A DNA stretch of 64,000 nucleotides from Panopea generosa (GCA_029582155.1 CM055896.1:30144373-30208372), one strand, 5' to 3'. Shown: positions 1-11,549, numbered from the stretch's first letter. Program-made: numbers and translations. Notes: generated from the letters alone by a model not told the origin.

Positions 1-335
1 TGATAATGTTTATACTTGCACAAGTCAAATGTTTTCACTTGTCAGTAACACGATAAAGGCTTATTCGGTGCAGACACATACTAGGTTACTACTACCCGGA
101 TGCAAATGGAGAAATACAATTCTTATGGCGTGATACCGGTAACGTCTGTGCTTATTAAACTGAAATAGGAAACAAAAAAACATCACGTAAAAATATTGGT
201 AGAAATGCACAAATAAAAAGCTAGGAATAACAAGTGGGCATTTTTATTTAATATCTAATAGTAAGTTGATACTTTTGAACCGCTCCCGAATCCGTTTCTT
301 GGATTTATGTAGTATTGAGTGTTTTTTTTTAGATT
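1..335. other. No gene recognised
   Basis: AT-rich sequence. I see no exon with splice sites, no domain and no repeat structure here. Confidence 0.5.
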
Positions 336-425
336 CTGAGGTCATCGGGTCTAGCCTTGGTTTGAACCTGTGACCTCTCGTCCGTTCAATCCCAGTCTCG
401 ATCTGATTACCTCTCTAAAAGTTAA
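336..425 (-). mobile_element. Possible tRNA-derived SINE fragment
   Basis: On the minus strand the sequence carries a box-B-like GGTTCAAACC preceded by GACGAGAGGTCACA, spaced like the T arm of a tRNA-derived SINE head. The box A is poor and no tail was traced. It resembles the remnant near 8.9 kb. It is more likely a SINE relic than a tRNA gene. Confidence 0.35.
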
Positions 426-574
426 CCTTTGTACTTTGTATTCTATACCTGATGTTCCCGACATCAACTTTCAGTAGTATATGAATTTGTTGGAGTAATG
501 CATGTATGTAAATGAAGATACTTATTCTTTATATTTCATAGTATTACTATATATTTTATACCTTATACTATATA

Positions 575-782
575 GCTGGGCCCTATTAGCTCAGTCGGTA
601 ACGCGTCTGCCTTCAATCCAGGGGTCGTGAGTTCGAATCTCCGCCCAGTAACAGTCTCCGTGATGATTGATATACGAAATTGTGTCTCATTATCATTCGT
701 CTCTCACCGCTGATTCAATTGAGAAAGTTACTCGCGGAGATGGGGTGTGCTCGAGTAAAGAACGACATCTACAAAACATCAT
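575..782 (+). mobile_element. tRNA-derived SINE, family A, copy 1
   Basis: The head has a box A (TTAGCTCAGTCGG) and a box B (GAGTTCGAATC) about 40 bases apart. A non-tRNA body follows, with ATTGTGTCTCATTATCATTC, CTCTCACCGCTGATTCAATT and GAGATGGGGTGTGCTCGAGT. The same body occurs in inverse orientation at 9.5-9.7 and 31.25-31.5 kb and in the same orientation at 55.5-55.75 kb. The repeated body makes this a SINE rather than a functional tRNA. Confidence 0.8.
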
Positions 783-1183
783 GTGGTCATGATCTTTTTT
801 GTTATTTGCCTGCTGTTATTTAACACAACCTTGAGTTATAATTCTTTCAAACGATACTATGTTATCCGTTATGGTGATATAATACTGGTAGAATGTCCGC
901 ATTTTACGAAGAAGAATATTTTATTGCTTTAAACTATACATAGTTTCTCATCAAATTATAATGTTGTTATAACATTTAAATAATTTAACACATAACAAGT
1001 TGAGTAAATAACATGCATATAATTTCACATACACATACGCACATACATACGGGTTCGTGCCCCACCACACTTATTTGCTCTTATTACCGACATTTCAATA
1101 CTCATATAAATTAGTTTTAAGTTTGTATATACTCAAATTTTCTTTTACATCAAAGAAGTTTTTTTTGAAGATGAACACATTTA
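783..1183. other. AT-rich stretch, no gene seen
   Basis: Low-complexity AT-rich DNA with a short (CATA)-like run near 1030-1050. It lies just beyond the 3' end of the minus-strand LINE and may include its 3' untranslated tail. Confidence 0.4.
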
Positions 1184-1814
1184 TCAGTTATTTATTATGG
1201 AACGTCGTTTTACAAATGCTTCAGAAATAAATTTGCCTAATTTAACAATTTTCGGTTTATTTCTTTTATTGAAGAAGCTTAATAAACTTAAACATATTTG
1301 GTCATAGTAATACAAAATGAAATCCGTCTTCAATTTCAGCACTGTCACACATCTGGCAAACCCTTTCATACCGTTCAAGTCTTTCACTTGAATACTTGCC
1401 TGTTTGAATTCTTAAATTGTGATATGCGTAATCTTGTACTACAACTTTGAATCTTTCTGGTGCAAAACATATTTAAATATTGTTCATATTCAAAGTCTGT
1501 TTTAAATGTTTTGTATAATGTTAATACTTTGTTTGAGTCTAGATCGGAACTCCATTGTTGAACAAAATTATCCACAAGTCTTTGTTTAAATAACGTTCAA
1601 CTTGTAAAGTTTTTGTGATTTAAACACACTCATAGTATTCCACGCATACATAAAACCATTTTCGAGTAAAATAGATTTTACACGATACACAATATTTACA
1701 ACCTTTCTCGCAATTCTTTAACGCTGACATAAATAATTTTTTTAAGATAATATTTTCAGTCATTAGTATTTTTAACCGATACTTAATAAATTTGACATAT
1801 CTATATATATACAA
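1184..1814 (-). pseudogene. LINE ORF2 C-terminal region, broken
   Basis: Three adjoining minus-strand pieces (1814-1620, 1575-1384, 1387-1184) show the usual end of mollusc LINE ORF2: IKYRLKILMTENIILKKLF, then NFVQQWSSDLDSNK, then KIVKLGKFISEAFVKRR before the stop. Frameshifts lie between the pieces. The fragment at 7.35-8.33 kb is a diverged copy of the same region. Confidence 0.6.
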
Positions 1815-2159
1815 TGGATTACTAGTTGAAGATTTAACACCTAGGGCTTGTTTACAAAATTTTTAGTGCAGACGCTCAATTTCTTTTGATTTGGTAGACC
1901 CCCATAATTTACTAGCATAATTAAGTATAGATGTTACAAAATCGTTAAATAATTGCATGGATGCCCTTCATACTTTTTAGCCTTTGAAGATAAAAAGTTC
2001 ATGGTTTTGAGCGCTTTGCTGCATATTGCTTGTTGGTTCAGTACAAAGGAGCCTGTATAATTAAAAATAACACATACTAAGTAATTAAAATGTCGACGAC
2101 TTCCAAAATATTATCGTTATGAGACCATTTTTCATTTATATTTACCCTCTTATACGGAA

Positions 2160-3228
2160 TACTACAGTTTTAGTTTTTTTTCTGTATTTACCTCTAATCC
2201 CCATGTTTCACAATATTCGTGAAAAGTATTTAAGCTGTTTGAGCTGGTTTGGAGATCTGCTATACTCATACCTTCTAGGACCATGTCATCGGCGAATAGT
2301 AGCAGGATAAGTGTTATGTCATTAACTGAAATACCACCTCCAATATTGCTTTGTAAATAAATTTCAAAGTCTTCAAGTAAAAACGCGAACATTATAGGGG
2401 AGGCTTAACCCGACCGATATATCGTAGAGATCAGAAAATGTACTGCTATGTTTAATGCACGATTTAACGATTATATACATTGCACGATTGGTTTTAAGGA
2501 TTTTACCGTTTAATCCTAACTTGTGTCATTTAAGTCAAAGCATATTTCTATTTATAGAATCGAACGCCTTGCGGAGATTAATGAATGCACAGTATAGACG
2601 ATTTTTATTATTTAGTATGGTTTCTATAAATAGTCTGTAAAATGAACACCGCACCATCAGTAATTTTTCCTTTTCTAAACCCGAATTGTACGTCAGATAT
2701 GATATCATTATACTATCGCATCAAGATACAATACGCTTATATAATACGCTAGTTAAATGTTTTCCCTATGCTGCTGATAAGTGTTATACCTCTATAGTTA
2801 TTTACATCATGTCTGTCCCCTTTTTTAATAATGATACAATATAACATTTTGTTCATTCCTCAGAGAAACAGCCCGAGTCGAATATTGCATTAAATATATC
2901 AGTTATATGGACAGTTAATATATCTCATGTTCACAAGAAGTATTCTTTAAAATAAAATCGCCAAAGCTACCTTATTTTTGCTTAAGGATCTCATAACTGT
3001 CTCTACTTCCGATATAGTTATAGGTTTGTCTAATTCATCATAAACAGGATTGTTATCATCAATATTGAGATTTTCGTTAAACAAATTTGCTTCATTATCT
3101 TTTGAGGTTTTTATTTCTTGAAATAAATTGAGCAAATAATTGTGAAACTCGTCTTTTTCAATATTTGAATGGCTTGTTCTGTTTTTCGAGGATAACTTCC
3201 AAAAATCGCGTAGTTTCGGTTTGCGCAT
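2160..3228 (-). pseudogene. LINE reverse transcriptase, broken
   Basis: The piece at 3228-2947 has the linker typical of mollusc LINEs (FWKL, then ELDKPITISEVETVMRSL and KNK). Further on, NNYRGITLISSIGK (about 2745-2830) and FGFRKGKITDGAVF (about 2645-2695) are reverse-transcriptase motifs in other frames. The piece at 2392-2162 carries the catalytic motif LLLFADDMV, with the Asp pair encoded at 2285-2290. Several frame changes separate these motifs, so no functional polymerase can be made. Confidence 0.85.
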
Positions 3229-3639
3229 TTTTTTTTCATATCTTTCATTTGCTTAAATTTGTATGCACGTCGTTTTATTCTTGATAAGACATTTATAATT
3301 AGATTTACGGTCAGCCAGTTCTAGTCTATTAACGTGTGTTTTATTTCTATTAAGATTGAAACAAGCATCTTTATAAAGTCGCTTAGTAACTTGACAGTCT
3401 TCATCTAAAAACTATTTATAAAGGTGAAATCCCTTTCCTTCAATCAGATGTAATCTATCACGCTTGATGCGTTTCTGTTAACATAGGTATATGCCCTCAA
3501 CCCATGATCCGTTCCTAATCTACCATTCGTTATACGTAATGACGTAGATTTACAAAGGTCTAGTAATTTAATGGTGTAATGCGATATACATAATATATGT
3601 TTATGCTGAATAAAATTATTGTATTGTATTGTATATAGT

Positions 3640-4240
3640 CATTTAATGACTTGGCCGTTACATTGGCTATCTTGTGAGAAGCGTTCTAAATGAGTATCAG
3701 GAATTTCATCAATAACCCTATCGAACAGAAAGTGATCTCTTTTATTCAAAACTCGCGCATAACGATCACCCGCCCTAAGGATTCATAATGATTAATATCA
3801 TTTTGTAATATTTGGAAAAGATCTGCATTGACATTATTAAAAGCAGGCGAGTCCACACCCCACATATATACTCCACATAAAAATATATCATCGTCACTAA
3901 AAAACAGTTTATCAAGTTTTAACCATACCGTAGCATCAAATTGATTTTGACCACATTTTTATTTATATTACCATTATTTCGTTTTGCTCGTTTATGTCTT
4001 AATTTCCGGTAAAAGTTGTAAATGAATACTCTGGTAAATCATTTACACTATTTAAAGATGTCCAAGATTCTGACAGAATGATAATGTCATGCTTTAATAA
4101 AATATCTGTACAATCACTGTTTTCTTTTTTAGTGTCCGTTAAATCGTTTATGTTCCAAACAAGAACACTGGGTTCACCCTCGGTACCATCCTATGGTCTC
4201 ACTGGTTTTCCGTTTATGTACAGTGTGTCATAGCTGATCC
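3640..4240 (-). pseudogene. LINE APE-type endonuclease, broken
   Basis: The minus strand reads WNINDLTDTKKENSD, then DIIILSESWTS, then LCGVYMWGVDSPAF and a region ending in RVIVM. This is the order of motifs in the exonuclease/endonuclease/phosphatase-fold domain of LINEs, with the Asn of WNIN and the Glu of SESW at the expected catalytic positions. The enzyme nicks target DNA to prime reverse transcription. Stops and frameshifts make it inactive. Confidence 0.7.
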
Positions 4241-4260
4241 AGGCGCGGAGACCATTCTGT

Positions 4261-5102
4261 TTGGCCTGTTTGAGCTGCAGGGCTAGTTTTCGTCGTTTGG
4301 TAATATCTTCCGGCGGTATTTGTTTATGTAAAATGGAACTGATGATTTTACCTGAGCGAGTTCGAGTTTCTCGCAGAAAAATTGTCTCAGTTTCTCTTCG
4401 GTTTGATCTGGCCGTTCATTTTCAGATTCTTGTATTCCACCGAATATTAAATTGTTTCGCATTGATGTGACTGCATATAAACCATGGTGCCTTTCGGTTT
4501 TCCATTTTCGATTTCCAGTTGTGTTAATTTATCATTAACAGTACCTTTGCCAAAGTCAGACGACTCTTATTTTCTTCAATACATGTCAACGTGTCCATAT
4601 GTGTACATATGTAGCCATATCTTTTTTTAATTTCTTGTCGAAACCATCGACATTTTTCTCCAAGGAGTTTAACGCTGAGATTCGTTTGTTCATTTTCATG
4701 TATATGGCCATTATATCTGCATTTGTGGGTTTTGGTGAAACAAGGGAGGTAACACTATTTACTTTCGCTGTTGCAGGAGGTGAAGTATGTGGTACGTTGG
4801 GCACTTGGCTACCTTCAGACAACGTTTCTGAAATTGTCGAACTGTCCAGACTAGCCATATTTAAAGGGTAGTACACCGAAGGATAAGATGTATTTAGCTT
4901 TAAAGGCGTGTCAGATTCATATTACACGGAATATGACTGTTCTAGTAAACCGCTAATATTTACATTACTCACCCCCTCCGGGGATTGTCCGTGTTTAGGC
5001 GCCTTGTTTGACATTCCTTTGTCACTAGTTTCGTTGCTCATTTTCCGTTTACTACTGCCTTTTTTGTCATTTTCACTTAAAATCCATTTCGTTTATAACT
5101 GA
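4261..5102 (-). pseudogene. LINE ORF1-like protein, broken
   Basis: The minus-strand translation starts with a polar, proline-rich segment (containing NKAPKHGQSPEG). It continues through a Ser/Thr-rich stretch into a heptad-like, Lys-rich region (ISALNSLEKNVDGFDKKLKK) that looks like the coiled coil of LINE ORF1 proteins. The following 4500-4261 region reads as a diverged RNA-binding-like segment with frameshifts. ORF1 proteins bind the LINE RNA. No intact frame spans the segment. Confidence 0.6.
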
Positions 5103-5316
5103 ACATTATTCCAGCATTTAAATTGTGTATTCTGATTGCACTTGGGTATCTTAGTTTACTTATAAATCCAGATTTTTGGAGAGCGATAAAAAGACCCGTT
5201 CACACTCAACTTAATACGTGACGGTTTATGTACATGTATTTCTTATTGTATATCAAGTTTTTGAAGTGTTCCCGTTTCATCATGTCAATTGTTTATTGTT
5301 ACTATGATGATATTGA
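5103..5316. other. Probable LINE 5' flank, no gene seen
   Basis: This lies upstream (minus-strand sense) of the LINE ORF1 start and may be its 5' untranslated region. No motif identifies it further. Confidence 0.35.
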
Positions 5317-5322
5317 AATTAA

Positions 5323-5397
<75 letters not shown>

Positions 5398-5399
5398 AA
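5317..5399. repeat. (AAAT)n microsatellite
   Basis: About 20 uninterrupted copies of the tetranucleotide AAAT, next to the 5' side of the minus-strand LINE. Confidence 0.95.
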
Positions 5400-5560
5400 T
5401 ATTATGCATTTAATCTTAACACAACGCATCATGATATTTAACTAAACGTGCCATTAAACTAAGTTAAAATAGCATCAACAACTTGGCCATGATCGATACT
5501 CCCTACATCTGTCCCGAGTCATATTACTGCAGAGCATATCAAACAAGAGTCCACCATTTT

Positions 5561-6141
5561 AAGGCATTTCATATCCTGGGTATTCAACATAGAATAGCTT
5601 ACAAACTATCCTCACACTAGGCGAACCTGTCACTGCGAACTGCGGATGCAGCATGTGTTGTATATATATATATATATATATATTGTCGCATTGTGTGTGC
5701 AGCATCTACCATATTCACCATATTAACGCATTTCATATCCTGGGTATTCAACATAGAATAGCTTACAAACTATCCTCACACTAGGCGAACCTGTCACTGC
5801 GAACTGCGGATGCAGCATGTGTTGTATATATATATATATATATATATTGTCGCATTGTGTGTGCAGCATCTACCATATTCACCATATTAACGCATTTCAT
5901 ATCCTGGGTATTCAACATAGAATAGCTTACAAACTATCCTCACACTAGGCGAACCTGTCAACTGCGGATGCGGCATGTGTTGTATATATATATATATATA
6001 TATATATATTGTCGCATTGTGTGTGCAGCATCTACCATATTCACCATATTAACGCATTTCATATTCTGGGTATTCAACATAGAATAGCTTACAAACTATC
6101 CTCACACTAGGTGGACCTGTCAACTGCGGATGTGGCGTGTG

Positions 6142-6174
<33 letters not shown>

Positions 6175-6190
6175 CACATTGTGTGTGCTC
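5561..6190. repeat. 164-bp tandem repeat with internal (TA)n
   Basis: The word GCATTTCATATCCTGGG (ATTCTGGG in the last copy) recurs at 5564, 5728, 5892 and 6054, giving a period of 162-164 bp and nearly four copies. Each unit contains a (TA)n run of about 20-28 bases followed by a TTGTCGCATTGTGTGTGC block. The last unit carries several substitutions (GTGGACC, TTGTCACATT). The array runs directly into interspersed repeat R1. Confidence 0.9.
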
Positions 6191-6660
6191 GATACAAATG
6201 AACTACACGTCTCACACAACAATCAATTTTGTTCTGTTCTACATGAAGAGAAATGCACTTATGGAACGCAGATACATTGCTAATGGTTTTAAAAGTGCCT
6301 TCTTCCCATAGATAGTCCTCTGTTGGTCCAATTATGCAGAAAAAACAACAACATGGGGTTAACCAGGCTGCTTTTTCACAATTTCGATGGTTTGATGGCA
6401 CCACTTCATTTTTGGCAATTCTGCCCGTTTATTGCATTGTCTACGCATCTTTAAACTGTTGAAACTTCATCAAACAGTTCCCAAATGTCATTCGAACTTG
6501 GCAGAAACCGTAAAAATGTTCCAATGTTCTCATATGCACAATGAAATATGACATTTTATGTCTTTTCAACAAAATAATTGCCCAACCGCTTTCCACAGCT
6601 CTAATTTCTTTAGCGTTAAAATCTTGCTACCGTCATGCAAGTGTGTGTGTGTTTGTGGGG
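6191..6660 (+). repeat. Interspersed repeat R1, copy 1
   Basis: Matches the segments at 25.05-25.52 and 26.96-27.26 kb. Shared words include TAGATAGTCCTCTGTTGGTC, CACAATTTCGATGGTTTGAT and CAACCGCTTT before an ACAGCTCTAATTTCTTT block. This is the most diverged of the three copies. No protein, tRNA head or terminal repeats were found, so the element type is unknown. It is followed by a poly-G run at about 6656-6671. Confidence 0.75.
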
Positions 6661-6997
6661 GGGGGGGGGGATAATTCTTAGTGAGACATACACAATTTCT
6701 GGTTCACGTGCAAATACATGTACCTGTGGCATTGTAACAGTGTAGGAAAACAGGTTGTGTATGAAGCCGGTTTAAGTCTGTTGAACCGCTAGTTGAATAA
6801 GTTTATTTTCATTCTAGTATATATTGTTATGTTTGTAGAATGTTAACGTTTAATTTGTACTCTGATAACTTAATCGAACCAACCTTGAATAAACCCCAAC
6901 TTGCCGCAGACAAGGGTGTACTGTTAATACCTCATGCGATGTTTCTATAACTTGAACAGTGTGTACATGTATATATTATAGTAAATGCTTATCATAG

Positions 6998-7159
6998 ATG
7001 CCGCATGTGCAGACGATACCAATGGAATGAAAAAGTTCGGGTCCGACTGCAATCACATGTGTCATTGCAAGGATGCCGCAGAACAATGTCAGGATGCAGA
7101 TGGAACTTGTACTACTTCCGGCTGTGCTAATACCTGGATGGGACCCGGATGTCAATATA
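6998..7159 (+). CDS. Receptor gene exon: EGF-like domain 1
   Basis: Encodes about 53 residues of an eight-cysteine EGF-like module of the Draper/MEGF10 type: ACADD at the start, CNHMCHCKDAAEQC in the middle, GCANTWMGPGC at the end. The first loop is longer than usual (13 residues against 8 in most later modules). The acceptor is ATCATAG before 6998 and the donor is A|GTTTGT, a weaker donor than in most exons here. Both ends are phase 1. The end (WMGPGCQY) joins in frame to the lectin-like exon at 12617, an order seen in mollusc lectin-EGF receptors. Earlier exons (signal peptide) must lie upstream of the window or be unrecognised. Confidence 0.75.
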
Positions 7160-7344
7160 GTTTGTATTATATATTTTGTTACACTTTTACATGCACTCAT
7201 GTTATTTTCAACACGTTTCAAATTTCTAAGTTTATAATCAGCTCGGCAAGACATTTGCCTTTGGCCATTTACAATAATTACAGAAATATGGCAATGACAA
7301 GAATATACAGTTAAATACAATGCAAATCAATATATGATGAAAGT

Positions 7345-8330
7345 AGAATATAAATTAAGAAACAGCCAAAGTTTCAAGATTAGTTGTTCTAACGATTAAT
7401 GCTTCTTCGATGAATTTTGAAAGTTTAAACAACATATTTTTATTTTGTGTTGACATAAATATATTGAATTTGTGTAGTGAAGTCCATGGTATATGACCTA
7501 AATATGTTTTCCTAATATCAGTATACCTTGTACAACATAAAATGAAATGATACTCAGATTCAATTACATTTTTATTACTCAATTTACATCAACGGGTTTC
7601 TCTATCGATTCCATTAAATCTATCAAATTCAATTTCTAATGAGTGTGAACTTAACCTAAGACATGAAAATTGTTTTCTCAATGCATCATTATCTTAGACT
7701 ATTTTGTCAAAATAATCTTCGTAACAAAAAGAGGTCTTTGAATTGTCAATAATAATCAAGTTAAGACATATTATGTATACATGCATTCCATTCTTGGATG
7801 AATTGGTCACTTAATCGTCCCTGTAATAATCACAAGCAGTTAATATTATAATCAAAGTAATTTAGTACATTTGGGAACCCTTAATGCTCAATTATTGAAT
7901 TCATGCGTTTAGTCCAGCAGCGACCATTTATATTTTCACATTGATCTATAAACATTGTAGTAAAGGTGAGTTTTTTCAAAAATTTTAACCAGAACTTTAT
8001 TTAACGCTCTTTACTTATAACTGATAATGGTAGTCTCCCTAATTCGCCATAGACGGCCATGTTAGGTGTTTGTTGACGGACACCCAATATATATTTACAG
8101 AATTTAATATGTAATTTATCAACGTCTGTTTAGTTATAGACTCCCCACACTTCGGAACCATATACAAGAATAGATACCACCATACTATCAAATAAAGATA
8201 ATTTGGTTTTTACATTTAATTTAACTCTGTCAAAAAGTGATAAAAAATTATAATATGCCCTAAGGGATTGATCAGCTAATGTTTTAACAGCAACAATGTT
8301 TAACTTCAATTGACACTGCACTTAAATAGC
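7345..8330 (-). mobile_element. 5'-truncated LINE fragment (ORF2 C-terminus)
   Basis: On the minus strand the region reads as the end of a LINE ORF2, in broken frames: YNFLSLFDRVKLNVKTKLSL and LVYGSEVWG (8321-8130), then INGRCWTKRMNSIIEHSGFP (about 7900), QGRLSDQFIQEWNACIHN (about 7780), and the terminal piece at 7582-7355 (KLSKFIEEALIVR). The catalytic polymerase domain is absent, as expected for a 5'-truncated insertion. It lies antisense in the first large intron of the receptor gene. Confidence 0.8.
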
Positions 8331-8870
8331 AATTACAAAGAATTTCATTGTTATTCAAATAAGTATTGATATCACACATGTTTATTGATCATGTTTATAA
8401 AAAAATATATAATTTGTTATCTGGACAGTTTCATATCGTTTGGAATAGTATTACGTAACGGTTATGAAAGGTGATTTGTCGTCAACGTAAACGTACGCGA
8501 GCGGACGTGCCGATGCGATGAGTGTTGTTTACTGAAGAATGTGTAAATGTTGTAGACGGTGATGAAGTTGAAGACACTAAATAAATGTATTGCGTTGAAG
8601 ATCACAGACAGCAAATACGATGGCACTTATCAATTCATTTCAGTTTTAATTGTTTTTAAAGTCACACAGTTTATAATTAAATAGTTCCAAAGATAATGAA
8701 TATAATATTATATTATATAAGTTAAATGGTATAAAATTCACCAAAATCACACTTTAAAAGCGATGTCCATAACATAGATTATTTGCGAATAAAAACCCTG
8801 TCCAAATATCGGATACCATTATTTTACATGCCCGGTGTTAAGAATCAATACATGGTACCTCAACTTTTTT
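8331..8870. other. Intronic, nothing recognised
   Basis: AT-rich intron sequence with no exon, domain or clear repeat. Confidence 0.4.
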
Positions 8871-8874
8871 TTAA

Positions 8875-8965
8875 AATCTCATCCGAAAGACTGATTAGCT
8901 TTTTAGTTGGATGATTGTTGGATTGGACCTGCGACCTCTGGGTTCGCAGTCCAAGAAGTTATCCA
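8875..8965 (-). mobile_element. tRNA-derived SINE remnant
   Basis: On the minus strand, GGTCGCAGGTCCAATCC is a box-B-like T arm, followed by a body that includes CATCCAACTAAAAAGC and TTTCGGATGAG. The head resembles the fragment near 0.4 kb. Box A is eroded. A short relic. Confidence 0.4.
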
Positions 8966-9074
8966 CAACAGAACAGATATTTTATTCCAGACTTGTACAT
9001 AAATACATCGTCACAATAACAATCGTAGCAAGGACAAATGCAAATAAAATGGTATACATGCAATACTTACTCGC

Positions 9075-9252
9075 CAGATGATGACTCGTACTATCTCACA
9101 TATGAGAACGTCAATTAGCAACGTGACATTTCCCAGGCAGCTCTGCCCACACCTGTTCAGCAAGTCGTCTGTCTGGAAACGTCATCAATAATTGAACAAA
9201 TCAACGTTGAGACTGCTTGGCAGCATCACCCCATGCCTATGGTCTCACGTGA
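9075..9252 (+). pseudogene. Possible relic exon with one nonsense codon
   Basis: Between an acceptor-like CTCGCCAG and a donor-like GACG|GTAAGA, one frame stays open except for a TAG at 9115-9117. The residues before it read SYYLTYENVN and those after it run to MPMVSRDG. The TAG could come from CAG by one change. The Tyr-rich start resembles cytoplasmic tails of receptors, but I cannot name a family. It may be a dead exon, part of a mobile element, or chance. Confidence 0.25.
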
Positions 9253-9473
9253 CGGTAAGAAACATAACTGTTGATAATGGCCTGTTAAATAGCAGTTAAA
9301 TAGCGGTAATTATGTGAATCGTTTTAACTATACCGCTGATGTCCAGGAAAATAAAACATGTCGTGTAAAAATGTTAGCAGCGGGGACCATGGCACTGCTG
9401 ATACTCCGATGTCACAGGACCGCTTTACGGGCATTGATAGCAACAGGATTGATTGATTATTTAGCGTCATGTT

Positions 9474-9722
9474 TATGCCATCGAGGGCTAAAAGACGATC
9501 AGTTAACCTAACCACTGTTTTCTGGGATTAATCAGTCCTCGAGCACACCCCATCTCTGCAAATAACTGATAAATTTCCCACTTGAATCAGTGGTGAGAGA
9601 CGAATGATAATGAGACACAATGTCGTAATTCAATCATCACGGAGACTGTTGCCGGGCGGGGGATTACTCACGACCCCTGGATTGATTGTCAGACGCGCAA
9701 CCGGCTGAGCTAAGCGGGACCG
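9474..9722 (-). mobile_element. tRNA-derived SINE, family A, copy 2
   Basis: The reverse complement has the family A head (TTAGCTCAGCCGGTTGCGCG, box B near CGTGAGTAATC) and the same body as copy 1, including GTGTCTCATTATCATTCGTC. Its 3' end contains the GTTAACTGATCGTCTTTTAG word shared with copy 4. It abuts the start of the plus-strand LINE at 9.72 kb, so it either marks that LINE's truncation point or inserted at its edge. Confidence 0.8.
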
Positions 9723-10263
9723 TTTATAGCAACAGGAAGTTGTCGGCGCGTATTTCCGATAGCTTTGCTGAGGTTTCTGCCAGGCCAGTTAACTCACAAT
9801 ACATACCTACTATAACGAATTATAGACATAAACCGGATAGCAAATTTAGAACTTCGCCTAAAACTCAAAATAGGAATGTTGAAACGGATGATGTCGACGA
9901 TGATGGTGATTTAACGACATATATCAGAAATCGGACAAAGAGTTTCTATATTGGGAGCTTTAAGCCGTTGATTACCGAGACAAAGATTGCTGAATTTGTC
10001 AGAAAGAGGGGCCTTAAAGTGACTAAGGTTTTCATAATTAGAAATTAGATATGGGGCAGCTATTATTAAGTTAAATGTTGAGGATGATGAGTATTCATCT
10101 GTACTACTGGAATAAATTGAAATTTCGCCGTAACCAGCGATCAGAAAGTAACTATGATCCTAGTCAACGCACGTCAAGAATGTACAATAATAGTCAGTAA
10201 ACACGGTCATATATTATGGACTATAACCCGTATCTGTGCCCCGACTCAGAAACTTTTTAATGA

Positions 10264-10900
10264 TTGATAATTTTAACATGGAATGCAATTGAAATCATGT
10301 CCAGCTGCACATATTTATGTGATATATTTAATGCCAAGAGCATTGATGTTTGCGGTATCTCTAAGCACTGGCTTAGAGATATAGATTTACACTATTTTGA
10401 CAGTATAGATAGCAAATATAAATGTCATGCTGTATGTAACTATGACTTGCGCGTCCCCAGTGTGTGCAATGTACGTTAGGTTGGGGTATCTATCTTATGG
10501 AATGTTAAACACGCAAGCAGTGTTTCAGTCCTTCAAATAGAGGACGATAGAATAACAGGTATTTAATTTGAATATTCAAAAAACTGTTTTATGTATATCT
10601 TACAAGTTTATTTACCCAGCTGTAACCATTCTTTAAAAATATTTCAGAAATCGGTTAATAAATTATCAGAACTTCTATATTACCACTCATCCGGGGTTAG
10701 AGTTATGGTAATAGGAGATGTAAATGCACATCTCAGCTCTTCTAAACAATCCAAGAACATTTGTGACAGAAGTATATTATTGCTGACATTAAATAATAAC
10801 CATACGCTAGTTTCAGTTAACTTCCTTGACATGTGTACTGGAGCTAGTTACTCATTCGTTTCATATGATGGAACATAAAGCTCTTTAATAGATCATTTTT
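10264..10900 (+). pseudogene. LINE APE-type endonuclease, broken
   Basis: TWNAIEIMSSCTYLCDIFNA and DVCGISKHWL give the first catalytic motifs. YILQVYLPSCNH and VMVIGDVNAHLSSS give the central ones, where the usual D-x-N appears as DVN. VSYDGT precedes a segment readable as SLIDHFLF after a stop at 10876-10878. At least two frame changes occur (around 10480 and 10590). The host domain is an EEP-fold nuclease. Confidence 0.75.
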
Positions 10901-10982
10901 TATTTCACAAGAGCAAACTGATCTTATCAATGCTTGTGAAATTATTGATGATAGCTTTGTTAATGTACCTACACATAGGCCT

Positions 10983-11549
10983 GTGTTCTGTAGTATGTGT
11001 GTTCCACAACTTGAGTTAAACACTAATTATTTTGATACAGAGCCTAGACTAAAATGGTCAAAAGCGACTACCGAGGTTCTACTACAGTACACTTTGTCTT
11101 TAGATCAAAATGTTGATTTGCTTAATTTATTACAAGGTGATATTGTTGATACGAATAGAATTGATGTTCTATACGCGACACTAGTATCATTGTTAATTAG
11201 TACGTCGCATACATATATCCCAAAAGCTAACTTTAGACATTATTTAAAGCCGTACTGGTCAGCAAACTTGAACAATTACCGCCGTAAAGTCGATGATTGT
11301 CGTAAAGCTTGGGTCGCAAATGGTAGACCCCTATTGATACTAATTCAGATAAATATATCTCATATAAAAAATCAAAAACAAATTTTTGCAGGGAACATAG
11401 ACGCGCTATAAAAGAATATCTACTGTTATTAAACCGCGAAGTTGACGAATCCCTTGAACTTGATAGTATGACATTTTGGAAGGTTATAAACAGCCGACGC
11501 CAAAAATCGTGTCATTCTGTAGGTAATGAAATGAAATTTGGCGAATGTT
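10983..11549 (+). pseudogene. LINE ORF2 linker region, broken
   Basis: Continues the LINE after the endonuclease: RLKWSKATTEVLLQYT, then YIPKANFRHYLKPYWS, and, after a frame change near 11400, KEYLLLLNREVDESLELDSM and FWKVINSRR. This is the spacer that normally precedes the reverse transcriptase. It is cut off at about 11550. Confidence 0.7.

Larger units (their letters stand above)
1184..5102 (-). mobile_element. Decayed APE-type LINE (non-LTR retrotransposon)
   Basis: Read on the minus strand, the segment has the order of a complete LINE: ORF1-like protein (5102-4261), apurinic-type endonuclease (about 4240-3640), reverse transcriptase (3228-2160), and a C-terminal region (1814-1184). All parts are broken by frameshifts and stops, so this is a dead copy. 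The domain order and motif spelling fit the APE-endonuclease LINEs common in molluscs (CR1/jockey-like group); the exact clade was not determined. It lies upstream of the first receptor exon seen, in opposite orientation. Confidence 0.85.
9723..11549 (+). mobile_element. Decayed LINE, ORF1 to start of RT linker
   Basis: A plus-strand LINE in sense with the host gene. An ORF1-like piece (9723-10048, with TKSFYIGSFKPLITETKIAE) is followed by an endonuclease (10264-10900) and the linker before the reverse transcriptase (10983-11549). It ends abruptly where another repeat begins at about 11550; the polymerase domain is missing. Several frameshifts are present. Confidence 0.8.

Noticed and set aside
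575-660. tRNA gene
   Set aside because: Box A and box B are present, but the same head plus body recurs at 9.5, 31.3 and 55.5 kb; the spacing before the D arm is wrong for a tRNA. A SINE explains it.
4599-5102. Plus-strand open frames
   Set aside because: Antisense of the LINE ORF1-like protein, which has the recognisable coiled coil on the minus strand.
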